NCBI GenBank assembly: GCA_007693385.1 | Contig: REDR01000045.1 | Span: 1-64,000, forward strand | Source of the DNA: Anaerolineaceae bacterium | GTDB lineage: Bacteria; Chloroflexota; Anaerolineae; Aggregatilineales; Phototrophicaceae | Direction of reading: 5' to 3' | Length of the DNA: 64,000 nucleotides | Shown here: piece after piece, positions 8,693 to 19,784 of the stretch | Layout of the letters: every line of letters begins with the position of its first letter | Numbering within the stretch: position 1 is the stretch's first letter | Notes under the pieces: model-generated | What the model was told of the DNA's origin: nothing | What the model saw: the letters and a program-made list of their open reading frames with translations, nothing else | The model's database searches: none | Program-made: the position numbers and the translations under genes

Positions 8693-10150
8693 CTAACGTC
8701 TGGCTAAAAAGTCCAGCAGGTCAATCTGGGTGATGATGCCGACGACGCGCTTATCGTCCGCTTCGCCGTCGGGCATATCTTCCGTCACCAGCGCCAGCTT
8801 AGCGGTGCTGAATAGGCTCATCATGGTCTCTAGCGGCGTGTTGATGCTCAGCGTCTGCGCGTTGCCGTTGATCGTGCCGGTGGCGTCCTCCAGTCGCGTG
8901 GTCGTGCCATCGCCGGATGTCATCAGCAGGTAGTTCAGCAAGCTGACTTCGGTCACCACGCCGAGCAACTGCCCGCGCCGCCCGACGACGGGCAACTGTG
9001 ACACGTCCGCCGCTTTCAGCTTGGCGATCACATCGCCCACCGCATCCTGACAACTGGCGGTCAATATCTCGCGCTGGCCTTTGTGATCCAGCACGGCGGC
9101 GATGGTGGTGTCCGTCCAGTCACTTTCAAGGAATTGATTCTCGCGCATCCAGTTATCGTCAAACACTTTGCTCAAATAACGGGAGCCGCTATCCGGCAAT
9201 AGCACGACGACCATCTTACCGCTTTCCAGATCGCGCTCGTGGGCGTATTTGAGCGCACCGGCCATCGCCGCGCCGCAACTGTTCCCGGCGAAGATGCCTT
9301 CTTCACGCACGATACGCCGCGTCATCAGCATGGATTCTTTATCGCTGACGCGCACTACGTCGTCAATCACGCTGAAATCGTAGTTAGACGGGATGAAATC
9401 CTCGCCGATGCCTTCGGTCTTGTAGGCTTGTGCTTCGCCCATCTTGCCGGTATAGAAGTATTCATGGATGATTGACCCCACCGGATCGACGCCGACGACT
9501 TGAATCTTGGGGTTCATCTGCTTGAGGTAGCGCCCGACGCCGGTGATCGTGCCGCCGGTGCCCATCCCGCACACGAACACGTCGATCTGTCCGGCGGTCT
9601 GCCGCCAGATTTCCGGGCCGGTTGTCTCGTAGTGTGTCTGCGGGTTGATCGGGTTGTGATACTGGTTGGCGAGGATGCTATTGGGCGTCTCCTCGACGAT
9701 CTGGCGGGCGACGCTGTAATAACTGCGCGGGTCTTCCGGCTCGACGTTGGTCGGCGTGACCACCACCCGCGCCCCGTAAGCGCGTAGCACGCGGATTTTC
9801 TCATCGCTCATTTTATCCGGCATGACGAACACGCACTTATAGCCCTTGAGGATGGCCGCCATCGCCAGCCCGACGCCGGTATTGCCGGACGTGGCCTCTA
9901 CGATGGTGCCGCCGGGCTTGATTAAGCCGCGCTTTTCCGCGTCTTCGATGATGGTGATGCCGATGCGGTCTTTCACGCTACTGCCGGGATTGAAATATTC
10001 GACTTTGGCGACGACCTGACAGCGCAGGCCGCGAGAAAGCCGGTTCAGCCGGATAAGCGGCGTATTGCCCATCGTGCCCAGCACATTGTCATGAATCTGC
10101 GGCTCGGCGGGCAGGTCGGTGGCGTCCTGCAAAATAGGGTCAGTAGTCAT
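8693..10150 (-). CDS. Cystathionine beta-synthase with C-terminal CBS pair
   Basis: A 485-residue PLP enzyme. The catalytic domain (about 20-340) has NPGSSVKDR with the PLP Lys60, the phosphate loop EATSGNTGVGLAMAA and GTGGTITGVGRYLK. The C-terminal third holds two CBS domains, often regulatory in this family. It condenses homocysteine and serine to cystathionine; an O-acetylserine sulfhydrylase activity cannot be excluded from sequence. The start ATG at 10150 is preceded at about 30 nt by GGAGGAGG, which serves a three-codon ORF (see findings). TTG or CTG starts upstream are possible but less likely. Confidence 0.9.
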   Translation of the reverse strand: MTTDPILQDATDLPAEPQIHDNVLGTMGNTPLIRLNRLSRGLRCQVVAKVEYFNPGSSVKDRIGITIIEDAEKRGLIKPGGTIVEATSGNTGVGLAMAAILKGYKCVFVMPDKMSDEKIRVLRAYGARVVVTPTNVEPEDPRSYYSVARQIVEETPNSILANQYHNPINPQTHYETTGPEIWRQTAGQIDVFVCGMGTGGTITGVGRYLKQMNPKIQVVGVDPVGSIIHEYFYTGKMGEAQAYKTEGIGEDFIPSNYDFSVIDDVVRVSDKESMLMTRRIVREEGIFAGNSCGAAMAGALKYAHERDLESGKMVVVLLPDSGSRYLSKVFDDNWMRENQFLESDWTDTTIAAVLDHKGQREILTASCQDAVGDVIAKLKAADVSQLPVVGRRGQLLGVVTEVSLLNYLLMTSGDGTTTRLEDATGTINGNAQTLSINTPLETMMSLFSTAKLALVTEDMPDGEADDKRVVGIITQIDLLDFLARR

Positions 10151-10244
10151 CAAAACTATCAGGCGCTCATCGTACAGCGCCTCCTCCTTTCTGGTTATCT
10201 GGCTCAACTTGAATGGTCAAACACTATACTGAATTAAAGCACGA

Positions 10245-10279
10245 AACCCGCCGTAAAATCAAACCACAATCGGCGGGTT
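10245..10279 (-). terminator. Stem-loop terminator after the DUF697-like gene
   Basis: AACCCGCCG (10245-10253) pairs perfectly with CGGCGGGTT (10271-10279). On the minus strand the hairpin is followed by a T-containing stretch. It lies between the stop of the gene at 10316 and cystathionine beta-synthase. Confidence 0.55.
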
Positions 10280-10315
10280 GGGTCTATGGTATTTTCGGTA
10301 GTTCCGGCGCGTCCG

Positions 10316-11374
10316 TTAATTCAGATCGCGCTTGCGGCGTAAACGTTGCGGCGATTCGCCCGGCACGCGCTCGATGATGTCGCCAACTTCCAGATCGACC
10401 TTGACGATATTCACGTACCAGCGCACCGACCCCTCGAAATCCGCGCCGACGATCTGTTCCACATTTTCCGTCACGGTTTCCAGCGCTACATCGTCTGCCG
10501 CGTCGTCAATCGTCTTGAGGATGGCCTCGCGAACCGCCCAGTATTTATCGGCGTCAATACGCATCCCCTGCTTACCGTCGAGATTGCGCGTCGTGATTTT
10601 GCCCTCTGCATCGGCGGCGACGGCGAATTCGTCCGCGCCCCGCTTGAGCGTCTGCGCGGTGTCGTCTACCGTCCCGCGCAGATCATCGGCGGCCTGCTGT
10701 GCGCCATCGGCCAGCGTGTCGCGTAGTTCTTCGGCGGTGGACTGCACATCCTCCGCGACATCTTCCGCGCCTTCTTCCAGCGTGTCGCGCAGTTCTTCGG
10801 CGGTGGATCGTACATCCTCCGCGACATCTTCCGCGCCTTCTTCTAGCGTATCGCTGGCATCTTCGGCGGCGTCGCGGATGGTGACGCGCTTTTTGCCGGA
10901 TGATTTCGACTTGCGCGGTGGCTTACCATTGGCCGATGACTTATCCGCCTGCACCGAGAGCCGATACTGCGCTTCGATGTACGTCTGCCATGCGAGACCG
11001 ATAGTTAGTGTCGAAGCGCCGGTCATCGTGCCCGCTATCGCCCAGCCGATGAACGGCACGGCATTCAGGAATTCATTCACAAGCCCTTGCGACACTTTCA
11101 ACGCGCCGTAGCTGACCACGCCGCCGGTCATCACGATGACGCCCGCGTTGCCCAGTAATTCGTGCAAGCGTTGCGCGGATAATCTCTCGTCGTAATAGAT
11201 GCGGTAAATGTCGTAAAACATCCACGCATCGGCGGCGGCGATACCGATGTTTTTAGTCAGTTCTAGCGCAGGGGTGGGCACGGCGGCGGCTAGACCGGTG
11301 CCGAGCATGGTCTGCGCGATGCGGATGAACCCATCCGCCCGTTTGCGCTCGATTGATTTCGGTTCAACTGTCAT
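10316..11374 (-). CDS. DUF697-like membrane protein with helical repeats and C-terminal DUF6958-like domain
   Basis: A 352-residue protein. Residues 10-140 look like a DUF697 (YcjF-type) domain with glycine-rich membrane helices. Residues about 165-250 are charged helical repeats, a 22-residue unit [22 protein letters not shown] repeated almost exactly (shown across two 11-residue halves, [11 protein letters not shown] and [11 protein letters not shown]), then diverging copies. This resembles LEA or apolipoprotein-like amphipathic helices. The last 90 residues, from [16 protein letters not shown] to [13 protein letters not shown], look like a DUF6958-type domain. The function is unknown; a membrane-associated stress role is a guess. 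It is divergent from rnhA. Confidence 0.75.
   Translation of the reverse strand: MTVEPKSIERKRADGFIRIAQTMLGTGLAAAVPTPALELTKNIGIAAADAWMFYDIYRIYYDERLSAQRLHELLGNAGVIVMTGGVVSYGALKVSQGLVNEFLNAVPFIGWAIAGTMTGASTLTIGLAWQTYIEAQYRLSVQADKSSANGKPPRKSKSSGKKRVTIRDAAEDASDTLEEGAEDVAEDVRSTAEELRDTLEEGAEDVAEDVQSTAEELRDTLADGAQQAADDLRGTVDDTAQTLKRGADEFAVAADAEGKITTRNLDGKQGMRIDADKYWAVREAILKTIDDAADDVALETVTENVEQIVGADFEGSVRWYVNIVKVDLEVGDIIERVPGESPQRLRRKRDLN
10690..10870 (-). repeat. 66-bp in-frame tandem repeat coding for amphipathic helices
   Basis: Two near-identical 66-bp units in the DUF697-like gene encode the 22-residue helical unit; the motif coding for AEDVAEDV appears twice at the same phase. Degenerate copies flank it. 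The period matches 22 codons (six helical turns), so it is coding, not intergenic satellite. Confidence 0.7.
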
Positions 11375-11429
11375 CAGTTGTCGTCCTTTTAATATCCATA
11401 ATCGAATCTGTATTCAATTATATCATGTT

Positions 11430-11457
11430 TTGCGCGGTTCTCACGGTCTGTTAAAAT
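11430..11457 (+). promoter_or_regulatory. Candidate rnhA promoter
   Basis: TTGCGC at 11430-11435 and TAAAAT at 11452-11457 with a 16-bp spacer, about 36 bp before the TTG start of rnhA. On the other strand TATAAT (11417-11422) could serve the divergent gene, but its -35 is poor. Confidence 0.45.
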
Positions 11458-11492
11458 CGGAGCGGTGCGTTCACGACAGGGAGAAGCGATCT

Positions 11493-11930
11493 TTGAAGAC
11501 GATAACCATTTACACCGACGGCGGCTGTAAACCGAATCCGGGCGCGGGCGGATGGGGCGCGGTGTTGATCTACGATCAGCACCGTAAGACGCTGAGCGGC
11601 GGCGCAGAACAGACCACCAATAACCAGATGGAACTGACCGCCGCCATCGAAGCGTTAGAGGCGCTCAAAGAGCCGTGCCGCGTCCATCTATACACCGATA
11701 GCCAGTACGTGCGTAAAGGCATCACCGAATGGATTGAGAATTGGGCGCGTAACGGCTGGAAGACCGCCGCGAAAAAATCGGTCAAGAATCAGGCGCTATG
11801 GCAAAGACTACACGCCGCCACCGAACGCCACGACATCACATGGCATTGGGTGAAAGGCCACGCCGGTGACGAGTACAATGAAATGGTCGATCAACTGGCG
11901 GCGGAAGCCCGTCAACGCTACGGACGATAA
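11493..11930 (+). CDS. rnhA: Ribonuclease HI
   Basis: A 145-residue enzyme that cleaves the RNA strand of RNA:DNA hybrids (R-loops, primers). All four catalytic acids are visible: Asp9 (IYTDGG), Glu47 ([10 protein letters not shown]), Asp69 (YTDSQYV) and Asp133 (NEMVDQLA); the catalytic His is His123 in KGHAGD. These positions match E. coli RNase HI to within one residue. The start is a TTG at 11493, because AGGGAGAAG lies 7 nt upstream and the protein then begins exactly at the family N-terminus. It ends 11 bp from a convergent aminotransferase. Confidence 0.96.
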   Translation: MKTITIYTDGGCKPNPGAGGWGAVLIYDQHRKTLSGGAEQTTNNQMELTAAIEALEALKEPCRVHLYTDSQYVRKGITEWIENWARNGWKTAAKKSVKNQALWQRLHAATERHDITWHWVKGHAGDEYNEMVDQLAAEARQRYGR

Positions 11931-11941
11931 CGCGCCGTCGC

Positions 11942-13108
11942 TCATTGCTTCAGCCGTGCCAGCCGCCGCGCCGCCTCGTCGATTTGCTCGTCGTGCTTGG
12001 CGAACGAGAAGCGGACATGATTTTGCCCTAGATGGCGATGCGCCGCATGGTAGAACGTCGTCGGCGGGATGACCGCCACGCCGATCTCCGCCACCGCATA
12101 GCGGCTGAAGGCGATGTCGTCGCCGTCGAACACCGCGCTGAAATCGCCCATCACAAAATACGTGCCCTGCGGCGCGGTGTAGCTGATCCCGGCGCCGTCC
12201 AGCGCCGCCATGATGCGCTGGCGTTTGCCTTCGTACACGGCGCGATAGTTCGCGTAGTAATCATCGCCTAGCTTGAAAGCGTGGGCTACCGCGAGCTGTG
12301 CGGGGTGGTTGGTGGCGAAAGCGATGTACTGATGCGCCGACCACACGCCTTTAATCAGCGCCGTGTCCCCATACGCCCAGCCGATTTTCCAGCCGGTCAT
12401 GCCGAATGTCTTGCCCGCGCTCCCGATGGTGACGGTGCGCTCGAACATGCCGGGCAACGTCGCGATGGGGATATGCACATTGTCACCGAACACCAGATGC
12501 TCGTAGACCTCATCGCTGATGACGGTCACATCATACTGCTGACACAATTCCGCGATCAGCGCCAGTTCTTCGCGGGTGAAGACGCGCCCGGTGGGGTTGT
12601 GCGGCGTGTTGATGATGATGGCGCGGGTGCGTTCGTTGAACGCGGCGCGGAGTTCGGCCTCATCGAATGTCCAGTCCGGCGCGTGCAACGACACAAAGAC
12701 CGGCGTCGCGCCCGCCATCAGCACGCCGGGCACGTAGCTATCGAAGAACGGCTGAATGATGATGACCTCATCACCGGCATCGACTAGCCCCATGATCGAC
12801 GCGAACACCGCTTCCGTCGCGCCCGGCGTCATCACCACGCCTTGATCGGGGTCAACCGTCAGCCCGTAGTGTTTTTCGGCATGGTTCGCCACGCCCTGAC
12901 GGGCGGCGGGTGCGCCGGGGCCGGGCGCGTACTGGTTATGTCCGCCTTGCTGTAGCGCGTCGATGAACGCTTGCACCGCTTCCGGCGGGCCGTCGAAATC
13001 CGGCTTGCCCTGTCCAAGATTGACGGCGTTATACTGCGCGGCTAGCTGATTGATCTCGGTGAAGATAGTCGTGCCAAAAGGCATCACACGCTTGGCGATT
13101 TGTGGCAT
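11942..13108 (-). CDS. PLP-dependent class I/II aminotransferase (methionine or kynurenine type)
   Basis: A 388-residue fold-type I aminotransferase. It has NLGQGKPDFDGP near the N-terminus, NTPHNPTGRVF in the middle, ISDEVYEHLVF, and the PLP Lys233 in SAGKTFGMTGWKIGWA. The pattern resembles the YbdL and kynurenine/glutamine aminotransferase group, which move amino groups between hydrophobic amino acids and 2-oxo acids; the substrate is inferred, not seen. Start: the ATG at 13108 has AAGGAT upstream; a longer reading to 13198 has no such site. The upstream 180 bp are shared with a divergent hydrolase. Confidence 0.88.
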   Translation of the reverse strand: MPQIAKRVMPFGTTIFTEINQLAAQYNAVNLGQGKPDFDGPPEAVQAFIDALQQGGHNQYAPGPGAPAARQGVANHAEKHYGLTVDPDQGVVMTPGATEAVFASIMGLVDAGDEVIIIQPFFDSYVPGVLMAGATPVFVSLHAPDWTFDEAELRAAFNERTRAIIINTPHNPTGRVFTREELALIAELCQQYDVTVISDEVYEHLVFGDNVHIPIATLPGMFERTVTIGSAGKTFGMTGWKIGWAYGDTALIKGVWSAHQYIAFATNHPAQLAVAHAFKLGDDYYANYRAVYEGKRQRIMAALDGAGISYTAPQGTYFVMGDFSAVFDGDDIAFSRYAVAEIGVAVIPPTTFYHAAHRHLGQNHVRFSFAKHDEQIDEAARRLARLKQ

Positions 13109-13287
13109 GATAGCGCATCCTTGCTGTTTGCTTACGGGTACGCCGCCCATTGTAACGCAAGCGCGGCGCGACAAACAGCGTACTGCTATTCCGCGCATTT
13201 TGCGCTATAGTTGGCGGTGCGGATTTCGCCTGATTGGGGCGGCTTTCTGTCGCTGGCGCGTCCGGCATAATGGAGGAGTAAAAAACC

Positions 13288-14280
13288 ATGTTAAAGGGAC
13301 TTTTCAAGACATTATTGCATCTTTACGCTTTGAACCTGCGCGTGCAAACCGTCGTCTTTCTGGCGATCTTGATACGCGCCCGTGCGGAGCGCACCTTATC
13401 CGAAGAGCAGAATCAGGCGGCGAAGGGCAAGCAATTTGACCGGCGGCGCGATGCTGAAGATTACACGGTCTATCACACCATTGAGGACGGCATCGAGCGC
13501 GTGACGTTCGAGCCGAAAGAGCGCAAATTCGACACGCCGATCATCTTTCAGCATGGGATGTGGCAGGGCGCGTGGGCGTGGGAACGCTGGGGGCCGCTTT
13601 TCGCTTCGTGGGGCTGGCAATCGCACGCTATCAGCTTGCCCGGCCACGCCGGATCATTCAAACAGCGCCCGTTATGGCGTTGCACGCTGGACTATTATCT
13701 GGCCTTCCTCAAAGCGGAAGTCGAGCGCCATCCGGTGAAGCCGGTCATCATCGGTCACAGCATGGGCGGCGCGTTGCTTCAATGGTATCTGAAGTACGTC
13801 GGCGATGATCTACCGGCGGGTATCCTGTTGTCGTCGATGGTGTCGCACAGCGCGATAGCTGACGGCTTGCCCTTGCTGGCACGTCAGGACCCGATGGGGA
13901 TGTTCCTCAGCACGATCACATGGAATTCAAAATCGTGGGTGCGCGATCCGTACTATCTCGCGCAGAAGGTATCGTCGCCGAATGCGCTGGTCAAGCCGGT
14001 TGATCTGCACGCCAAGCTGAGCGACGGCTCACTGCTGGTCAGCTTCCAGCACAACCCGCCGTTCTGGTCGCCACCGGAAAACGTGCAGACGCCGCTTCTG
14101 TGGTTGACCGGAGAAAATGACGCCATCGTGACATTTGAGGGACAGCGCAAATCCGCCGAGTATTACGGCGCGGAATTTATGCCGCTTGCCGACACCGCAC
14201 ACGACATCCCAACCGAGCCAAACGGCGAGCAGGTCGCCCGCATGATTCATGATTGGCTGGTCGGGCGCGAAATTTCTTGA
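13288..14280 (+). CDS. Alpha/beta hydrolase, possibly membrane anchored
   Basis: A 330-residue protein. An N-terminal hydrophobic stretch (LRVQTVVFLAILI, about 17-29) may anchor it. The hydrolase core starts near residue 80 with FQHGMWQGAW. The nucleophile is Ser158 in GHSMGG. The acid is probably Asp in TGENDAIV, and the His is in TAHDIPTE. It is a serine esterase or lipase-like fold of unknown substrate. A GGAGGAG site lies 9 nt before the ATG. It is followed 37 bp later by a small membrane protein gene, probably in the same transcript. Confidence 0.85.
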   Translation: MLKGLFKTLLHLYALNLRVQTVVFLAILIRARAERTLSEEQNQAAKGKQFDRRRDAEDYTVYHTIEDGIERVTFEPKERKFDTPIIFQHGMWQGAWAWERWGPLFASWGWQSHAISLPGHAGSFKQRPLWRCTLDYYLAFLKAEVERHPVKPVIIGHSMGGALLQWYLKYVGDDLPAGILLSSMVSHSAIADGLPLLARQDPMGMFLSTITWNSKSWVRDPYYLAQKVSSPNALVKPVDLHAKLSDGSLLVSFQHNPPFWSPPENVQTPLLWLTGENDAIVTFEGQRKSAEYYGAEFMPLADTAHDIPTEPNGEQVARMIHDWLVGREIS

Positions 14281-14317
14281 TCTGATTACGATTTTGAGGA
14301 TAGAAAGCCACTGATTT

Positions 14318-14893
14318 ATGGGTACGTTCTTTGTCTATGTTTGCTCCGCGCTGTGTTTACTGGTGTACATTCCGGTTGTATTGAATGGGGCGCGGGGCTT
14401 GATGACACGAGAGGCGAAGTTCAATTCGCGCTTTATGCTGGTCGTGTTTAAGGGCACACCGGCCATCATTTTCAGCATCGGCCAGACGGCGGGCGGCGCG
14501 TTGTCGATCTATGGCATCATGCTAGCGGTCAGCAACAACAATCTGCTGTACATCCCGCCGTTTGTGTTGCTGGGCGCGGCGGTGTCGATGGCGGCGCTGT
14601 TCATCGCCCGCAAGACCGCCACCGGCGAACATCAAATGCAGTTCACACAGCCGCACATTCGCATCAACCTGCAAAACATCCGCACGCAGTACGGCGGAAT
14701 TAACTATCCGGGCACGGGGCAGGCGCAACCGGCGGACGATGACCCCGACGTTATCACCATCGACGCCGAAGACGTGAAGCCGGTTGAAGATGACAGCAGG
14801 CGCGACGATGACGACGACTTCATCGTGATTGATCGTGGCGATGGCACGCCGCCTGACGACGACGGCAGGCCGTCCGGCGACTATCGCGCTTAA
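14318..14893 (+). CDS. Three-helix membrane protein with acidic tail, unknown function
   Basis: A 191-residue protein. Hydrophobic segments lie near 4-24, 42-66 and 75-97, then a hydrophilic part of about 90 residues that ends in a strongly acidic stretch (DDSRRDDDDDFIVIDRGDG). It is not recognised. The acidic C-terminus is probably cytoplasmic and disordered. A candidate promoter for the downstream leader overlaps its stop codon. Confidence 0.7.
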   Translation: MGTFFVYVCSALCLLVYIPVVLNGARGLMTREAKFNSRFMLVVFKGTPAIIFSIGQTAGGALSIYGIMLAVSNNNLLYIPPFVLLGAAVSMAALFIARKTATGEHQMQFTQPHIRINLQNIRTQYGGINYPGTGQAQPADDDPDVITIDAEDVKPVEDDSRRDDDDDFIVIDRGDGTPPDDDGRPSGDYRA

Positions 14894-14918
14894 AACCGAA
14901 TCGCCGTTAGATTATAGT
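14890..14918 (+). promoter_or_regulatory. Candidate promoter of the malate synthase leader
   Basis: TTAAAA at 14890-14895 (4 of 6 to TTGACA) and TATAGT at 14913-14918 (5 of 6) with a 17-bp spacer. It would start a leader of roughly 330 nt before the malate synthase gene. Confidence 0.4.
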
Positions 14919-14924
14919 ACACAC

Positions 14925-15256
14925 TGTAGGAAAACAGACTCGTTATTTCCTTCACAATGCGGTGGGAAAAACCGGCCGCGTCAGGTAAGCTGAAGGCATC
15001 GTGAAAAAGCACACATGCTTGAAGGAAATAATATTATGTCTATTTTGATACTTTCCCCCCTTAAAAGGCTATACAGCGTAGCGGCCTGCGCCGCGATTAT
15101 CGTATAGCCTCATCTTCATAAACTGTACACCACAATAGCAATGACCAGCCCCGAGCCATCGCGCTCAGGGGGAGGCTTCGTACACTCTGTTTAACATCGT
15201 ATCTGCGGCGCGATGCGCGTTATCCGCCGCAAGACACATGACGAAAGGACAAACGA
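14925..15256 (+). promoter_or_regulatory. Structured leader of the glyoxylate-shunt genes
   Basis: A gene-free 360-bp region with several stem-loops. The strongest is at 15066-15110: AGGCTATAC pairs with GTATAGCCT and encloses an inner hairpin GCGGC-ctgc-GCCGC. A second at 15149-15171 pairs CCCC/GGGG and GAGC/GCTC with one bulged A. A smaller one lies at 15006-15019 region (AAGCA-caca-TGCTT). A 23-codon ORF with a good ribosome-binding site overlaps the first. No known riboswitch class is recognised. It could be attenuator-like control of the downstream operon; this is inference. Confidence 0.5.
15036..15107 (+). CDS. Candidate 23-residue leader peptide
   Basis: An ATG with GAAGGA placed 7-8 nt upstream opens a 23-codon ORF ending in TAG at 15105. 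The peptide begins MSILILSPLKRLYSVAA and ends CAAIIV, so it is hydrophobic with a KR pair in the middle, perhaps a single short membrane helix. Its 3' half lies inside a long hairpin. It is 150 bp upstream of the malate synthase gene, so it may be a regulatory leader peptide or a small membrane protein, or chance. Confidence 0.4.
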   Translation: MSILILSPLKRLYSVAACAAIIV

Positions 15257-16849
15257 ATGACGACGACATCCAGCACGATTGACATTCGCGGGGCGCTGAC
15301 TCCCGAATATGAGGCGATACTGACGCCGCAAGCGCAGGAATTCTTGACCATGCTGGCGCGGCACTTCACCACGCGCCGCAACGAGCTACTGCGTGCCCGT
15401 GAGGAACGACAGGCGCGGATCAACGCGGGCGAACAACCGGACTTCTTGCCGGAAACCCGCCACATCCGCGAAGATGACGGCTGGCGCGTCGCGCCCGTCC
15501 GCGCCGATTTGCAAGACCGCCGCGTGGAGATCACCGGGCCGACAGATCGCAAGATGGTGATTAACGCGCTGAACTGTGGCGCGAAGGTGTTCATGGCTGA
15601 TTTTGAGGATGCCAACGCGCCGACGTGGGATAACATGATGAACGGGCAGATCAATCTGCGCGATGCGGTGCGCCGCGAGATCGACTTCTACGATGAGGGA
15701 CGCGGCAAACAATACAGCCTCAACGAGCAGACCGCAACGCTGATGGTGCGCCCGCGTGGGTGGCATCTGGACGAGAAGCATTTCATCGTGGACGGAGAGC
15801 CGATTCCGGCGGGGTTGTTCGACTTCGGCCTGTATTTCTTCCACAACGCGGCGGAATTGATGGAGCGCGATAGCGGGCCGTATTTCTACCTGCCCAAGCT
15901 GGAAAGCCATCTGGAGGCGCGGTTGTGGAACGATGTTTTTAATCTGGCGCAGGATACGCTGGAAATCCCACGCGGCACGATCAAAGCGACTGTTTTAATC
16001 GAGACGATCCTCGCCGCGTTCGAGACGGAAGAAATCCTGTACGAACTGCGCGACCATTCCGCCGGTCTGAATTGCGGACGCTGGGATTATATCTTCAGCT
16101 ATATCAAGAAATTCCGGGGCAATCCGGCAATGATCCTGCCAGACCGCGCACAGGTGACGATGGCGGTGCCTTTCATGCGGAATTACACGCTACAGGTCAT
16201 CAAGACCTGCCACAAGCGCGGCGCTCATGCGATGGGCGGCATGGCGGCGCAAATCCCGATCAAAGGCGATCCCTCAGCCAACGCGCAAGCGCTAGAGAAG
16301 GTGCGGCAGGACAAACTCCGTGAAGCGCAAGAGGGGCATGACGGAACGTGGGTTGCCCATCCCGGGCTGGTGCAGACCGCGCTCGATATATTCGACCAGT
16401 ACATGCCGCAGGCCAATCAGATTGACCGCCAGCGTGATGATGTGCAGGTCACGCCCGCCGACCTGCTGAACCCCAGCGAAGGGACGATCACCGAAGGCGG
16501 CCTGCGCTGGAACCTCAAAGTTGGCATCCAGTACCTTGAGGCGTGGCTGGGCGGTAACGGGTGCGTGCCGCTTTACAACCTGATGGAAGACGCCGCCACC
16601 GCCGAGATCAGTCGGGCGCAGGTGTGGCAATGGCTACATCATCGCGCCGAACTGGATGACGGGCGCACCGTGACGCCGGACTTGTTCGGCCAATTTCTCG
16701 AGGAGGAGATGGACGCCATCAAGCAGGAAATCGGCGCGGAGCGCTTCGCGGGCGGCCATTTTGACAGGGCGGCGCAGTTGTTCGACCAGATGATCCGCGA
16801 ACGTGATTTCGTCCCGTTCCTGACTCTACCGGCCTACGATTATCTGTAA
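15257..16849 (+). CDS. aceB: Malate synthase A
   Basis: A 530-residue enzyme that condenses glyoxylate with acetyl-CoA to malate, the second step of the glyoxylate shunt. Family motifs are [17 protein letters not shown], the acid site [18 protein letters not shown], and [13 protein letters not shown]. Length matches malate synthase A, not the longer G form. GAAAGGACA precedes the ATG. It is the first gene of a pair with isocitrate lyase, which starts 53 bp downstream on the same strand. The pair indicates growth on acetate or fatty acids. The leader upstream may regulate both. Confidence 0.96.
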   Translation: MTTTSSTIDIRGALTPEYEAILTPQAQEFLTMLARHFTTRRNELLRAREERQARINAGEQPDFLPETRHIREDDGWRVAPVRADLQDRRVEITGPTDRKMVINALNCGAKVFMADFEDANAPTWDNMMNGQINLRDAVRREIDFYDEGRGKQYSLNEQTATLMVRPRGWHLDEKHFIVDGEPIPAGLFDFGLYFFHNAAELMERDSGPYFYLPKLESHLEARLWNDVFNLAQDTLEIPRGTIKATVLIETILAAFETEEILYELRDHSAGLNCGRWDYIFSYIKKFRGNPAMILPDRAQVTMAVPFMRNYTLQVIKTCHKRGAHAMGGMAAQIPIKGDPSANAQALEKVRQDKLREAQEGHDGTWVAHPGLVQTALDIFDQYMPQANQIDRQRDDVQVTPADLLNPSEGTITEGGLRWNLKVGIQYLEAWLGGNGCVPLYNLMEDAATAEISRAQVWQWLHHRAELDDGRTVTPDLFGQFLEEEMDAIKQEIGAERFAGGHFDRAAQLFDQMIRERDFVPFLTLPAYDYL

Positions 16850-16902
16850 ATATCAATCCGTTTAGATTGTCTCTTATACACACGAAAAGGATGAAAAAGA
16901 TC

Positions 16903-18237
<1,335 letters not shown>

Positions 18238-18270
18238 CGCGCCACAACGCACGACAAACGCATTAAACGA

Positions 18271-18303
18271 TGGGCGCTCATCCCGGTGCGGGATGGGCGC
18301 TCA
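18271..18303. terminator. Bidirectional stem-loop between aceA and the convergent gene
   Basis: GGGCGCTCATCCC pairs with GGGATGGGCGCTC across a 5-nt loop with two G-U pairs. It sits between two convergent stop codons. No clear T tract is present on either side, so activity as a terminator is inferred. Confidence 0.5.
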
Positions 18304-19784
18304 TGATTCGGCGGCTGAGTCCGTGTCGTCATCTGCGGGCGCGGACGCTTTCAGCACGTAAAATGAGCCGCGCTTCTGCCCCAGCTTATGCAGGATGTCC
18401 TTCGTCACCAGATCGGCCAGATCGCGGCGGATCGTCTCGGCGTGGACATCGGGGAACATGCCCTGTAATTGGCTGTTGGTGATGCGCGTGTTGCCGCGCC
18501 GCTTCAGATAGATCAGCGCCGCTTCCTGTCGTGGATTCAGCAGGACGTGGGCGTATTCGTCCAATGTGATCGGCTCTTCTTCCGGCTGGTCATCCGCCGC
18601 ATCATCCGCCAGCGCATCAAACGAAGCGTTGTATAGCTTGACGCGAAAGCCGCTGTCCGTCTCGCTGAATTCCGGTTCGCGCAGATCGTTCTCGGCCATC
18701 AGGTCAATCATGCGGTCAACGCCATAGCCCAGACGCTCGATGAACCCCATGTCGGATAGTACCTGCACGATGGCCGGATTGCGGCTGAAGCGCTCGTCTT
18801 TGATGTTGGCTAGCGTGACCGGGCCGGGCAACCGTCCCGGGCTGTTGACTTCCATGCGGTCTTTGAACAGGAATAACCGGATGCCATCGCCTTGAATGCT
18901 GTAATCGCGGTGGGCTACCGCGTTGACCACCACTTCGCGGGCGGCCTCCATCGGATACTCCGGCTGTTCGGAACGTGCCATCGTGCCTTTGAGCGCGACG
19001 CCTTTCCGCATGTGGTCGAGCAGAAATGTCTCGGCGCGGCGAATCTGATCCGGTAGCGTGCCGTTGATGTCCTGCCGGCTGAACGTGTCGCCCATCTTCT
19101 CCCCCGCGAAACGCACGGCGGTTATCTCCGTGCCGCGTATGTGCGGGGCGGGGTCTTTGCCGAATAGCAAAATACCGGCATTGGTCGGGCGGAACTCGTC
19201 GCCCTGTTTGGCGAGGCATCCACGTTTATACAGCAGATTCTCCGCATCGTTCTCCGCGATGCGGAGCAGGCGGGCGTAGTCGTTGACCTTATCCCAGTCC
19301 AGATCGTCCAGTGTGGCGCGGGGGGCGATTTCCGTCTCAAAGCTGATTTCGCCGCGTTGCAAGATTAGCCGGTGTAATTCAGTCGGCTTGAGGACGATGT
19401 TCTCCGCGCCCGTCCGCGTCAGATAGCGCCCGTCGCTCAGGTAGATGTACGGCATACCGGCGGGCACTTCCACCGCGATGATCGTCTTGCCCGCGATGTC
19501 TGCCGGTGTCGGTAGCGGCGTGATAAGCGGCGGCGTCAGCGCCAGCGCCGCATTCAACAGCGCCTCAATGGTGGCCTGCGGATCATCCACGCCGAGCGCT
19601 TGCGGCGTCTCCGCGCCGACCACGCCGATCAGCAGATGCCCGCCTTGCGCGTTCGCCATCGCCGCCAGCGTATCGCCGATATGCGATCCTCCGGTGGTAT
19701 CGCGGAACCAGTCCAGCCGTTCGTTGCGTCTGTCATCCAGCAACGCCGAGAGATCGTCGGCGGATAGTTCGGGCGTGACGCGGA

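Noticed and set aside
8693-10150. Cysteine synthase CysK
   Set aside because: The length and the C-terminal CBS pair fit cystathionine beta-synthase better, though activity is not proven.
10690-10870. Tandem 66-bp repeats as a CRISPR array or satellite
   Set aside because: The units are contiguous and in frame and encode helical protein repeats; there are no spacers.
10332-11111. A 259-residue Ser-rich frame opposite the DUF697-like gene
   Set aside because: Its repeats mirror the coding repeats of the true gene; no ribosome-binding site is seen.
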